Shown: one piece after another, positions 63,104 through 64,000 of the stretch | Numbering within the stretch: the stretch's first letter is position 1 | Layout: each line of letters opens with the position of its first letter | NCBI RefSeq assembly: GCF_000444875.1 | Contig: NC_021985.1 | Span: 1,054,001 to 1,118,000, forward strand | Direction: 5' to 3' | Length of the DNA stretch: 64,000 bases | Source: Streptomyces collinus Tu 365 | GTDB taxonomy: Bacteria; Actinomycetota; Actinomycetes; Streptomycetales; Streptomycetaceae | Notes under the pieces: generated by a model | The model's input: only the letters and a program-made list of their open reading frames with translations | Databases searched by the model: none | What the model was told of the DNA's origin: nothing | Program-made: the position numbers and the translations under genes

Positions 63104-64000
63104 GTGTTCCCTCGCCCCGCCCCCGGACGCCGGCTCGCCATGGGCGCCGTGCTCCTGAGCCTGCTCGGCACGCTCGCCACCGGCGCCTGGGCCGGACCCC
63201 GGGACCAGCGGCCGGCGCCGCACGAACACCGGCACGCGCCCAGTGTCACCCATGTCCCGGCCACCGCCGGGTCCGCCACTCCGCTGTCCGGATACGCGAT
63301 CCGGTCCACCGCGGACGTGACCGACTCCGCGGCGGCCGTCTCCTCCCCCGGCTACCGGGCGGACGGCTGGTACCCGGCGGGCTCCCGCTCCACCGTGCTG
63401 GCCGCGCTGCTCGCCGACGGCGTCTATCCCGACCCGTTCCACTCCACCGACCAGCAGAAGATCCCCCGGGACGACTTCCAGGTGCCGTGGTGGTACCGCT
63501 CCGACTTCACCGTCGAGGACACCGGGCCGCGCACCCGTCTCGACTTCAGCGGTGTCGTCTCGGCCGCCGACGTCTACGTCAACGGCCACCAGGTGGCCGG
63601 GGCCGCGGACGTGACCGGCGCCTACACCCGCCACGAGCTGGACATCACCTCCCTGGTGCGGTCGGGCACCAACACGGTGGCCTTCCGGGTCCGGCCCAAC
63701 GACCCGAACAAGCACCTCACGATGGGCTGGCTCGACTGGCTCCAGCCGCCGCCCGACCGGAACATGGGCCTCGTACGCGACGTCCTGGTCCGCCGGGACG
63801 GCCCGGTCGTGCTGCGCGACGCGCACGTGGTCGGCGAACTGGCCGTGCCCGCGCTGGACACCGCCGACCTGACCGTCAGGGCGCGGGCCCGCAACGACTC
63901 CGGCACCCCGGTCACCGCCGAGGTCACCGGCAGCGTCGCCGGGACGCGCCTGACCAGGAGCGTGCCGCTCGCCGCGCACGAGACGAAGACCGTCACCTTC
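63104..64000 (+). CDS. Secreted GH2 exo-beta-D-glucosaminidase-like enzyme (3' end outside window)
   Basis: 299 residues visible, frame open at the right edge. Signal peptide (MFPRPAPGRRLAMGAVLLSLLGTLATGAWAGP), then the GH2 N-terminal jelly-roll: GYRADGWYPAGSRSTVLAALLADGVYPDPFHSTDQQKI, FQVPWWYRSDFTV, LDFSGVVSAADVYVNGHQVAG, FRVRPNDPNKHLTMGWLDWLQPPPDRNMGLVRDVLVRRDGPV. This closely matches CsxA-type exo-beta-D-glucosaminidases, which release glucosamine from chitosan ends, rather than beta-galactosidases. GTG start with GGAG at ~7 bp. The ROK-type operator sits over its promoter. Confidence 0.9.
   Translation, partial: MFPRPAPGRRLAMGAVLLSLLGTLATGAWAGPRDQRPAPHEHRHAPSVTHVPATAGSATPLSGYAIRSTADVTDSAAAVSSPGYRADGWYPAGSRSTVLAALLADGVYPDPFHSTDQQKIPRDDFQVPWWYRSDFTVEDTGPRTRLDFSGVVSAADVYVNGHQVAGAADVTGAYTRHELDITSLVRSGTNTVAFRVRPNDPNKHLTMGWLDWLQPPPDRNMGLVRDVLVRRDGPVVLRDAHVVGELAVPALDTADLTVRARARNDSGTPVTAEVTGSVAGTRLTRSVPLAAHETKTVTF

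Overview
This is a 64 kb stretch of very GC-rich actinobacterial chromosome, almost certainly Streptomyces. Support comes from the strong third-position GC bias, frequent GTG/TTG starts, and several Streptomyces marker families: an SsgA-like sporulation protein, the melC1-melC2 tyrosinase pair, a 2-methylisoborneol (2-MIB) cluster with a family 2B encapsulin, a LitR/LitS light-response pair, streptophobe and DUF6777 proteins, and SigB-type sigma and RsbW-type genes. No tRNA, rRNA, CRISPR array, transposase or phage gene is visible. The content reads as chromosome-arm material: many short regulatory and secreted-enzyme units on both strands.

Layout. 1-5.2 kb: end of a DUF4032 gene, a universal stress protein, then a tightly coupled three-gene signalling operon (receiver-thioredoxin-reductase-like fusion, CRP-domain histidine kinase, UBP-type zinc finger). 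5.3-10.9 kb: secreted SGNH hydrolase, M4 metalloprotease, serine beta-lactamase-like hydrolase, AIM24 protein. 11.0-14.2 kb: TPR protein plus polyprenyl synthase behind a palindromic operator, then a threonine dehydratase-like enzyme. 14.4-20.2 kb: membrane pseudokinase, F420-type oxidoreductase, SsgA-like protein, two membrane proteins, aldo/keto reductase. 20.3-23.8 kb: TetR/MFS efflux pair with twin operators, and a flavin monooxygenase. 24.1-27.0 kb: melC1-melC2, RNase HI, VOC protein. 27.3-30.7 kb: encapsulin shell, 2-MIB synthase, GPP 2-C-methyltransferase. 30.8-38.0 kb: VOC protein, epoxide hydrolase, XRE regulator, SigB-type sigma factor, RsbW-type kinase, DUF6777 protein, streptophobe protein. 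38.0-41.9 kb (minus): FHA-FHA-ABC exporter, small protein and Ser/Thr kinase, resembling mycobacterial Rv1747/PknF. 42-52 kb: small enzymes and regulators, adenosine deaminase, a BlaI/BlaR-type pair, and an ECF sigma factor with a YCII protein. 52-54.7 kb: acyl-CoA dehydrogenase-like gene, a 0.76 kb gene-free block with an ~83-bp minisatellite, an HXXEE protein and a 58-residue gene. 54.9-59.9 kb: SDR/DUF2867 protein, DNA photolyase, LitR-type B12 photoreceptor regulator, divergent LitS-type sigma factor. 60.2-64 kb: APC permease, divergent ROK regulator, and the start of a secreted GH2 exo-glucosaminidase-like enzyme; related operators lie before the ROK and GH2 genes.

How the genes work together. 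The best-defined pathway is 2-MIB synthesis: the methyltransferase makes 2-methyl-GPP, the terpene synthase cyclises it, and the encapsulin compartmentalises the cyclase. The polyprenyl synthase 15 kb away could supply precursor, but its product length cannot be read from sequence. The 1.7-5.2 kb operon looks like a soluble redox or nucleotide-sensing two-component pathway whose output is a flavoenzyme rather than DNA binding; it is the least described system here. The 56.5-59.9 kb block links UV/blue-light sensing to photorepair. The 60-64 kb block fits ROK-controlled chitosan/glucosamine use. All functions are read from motifs and context; no database search was run.
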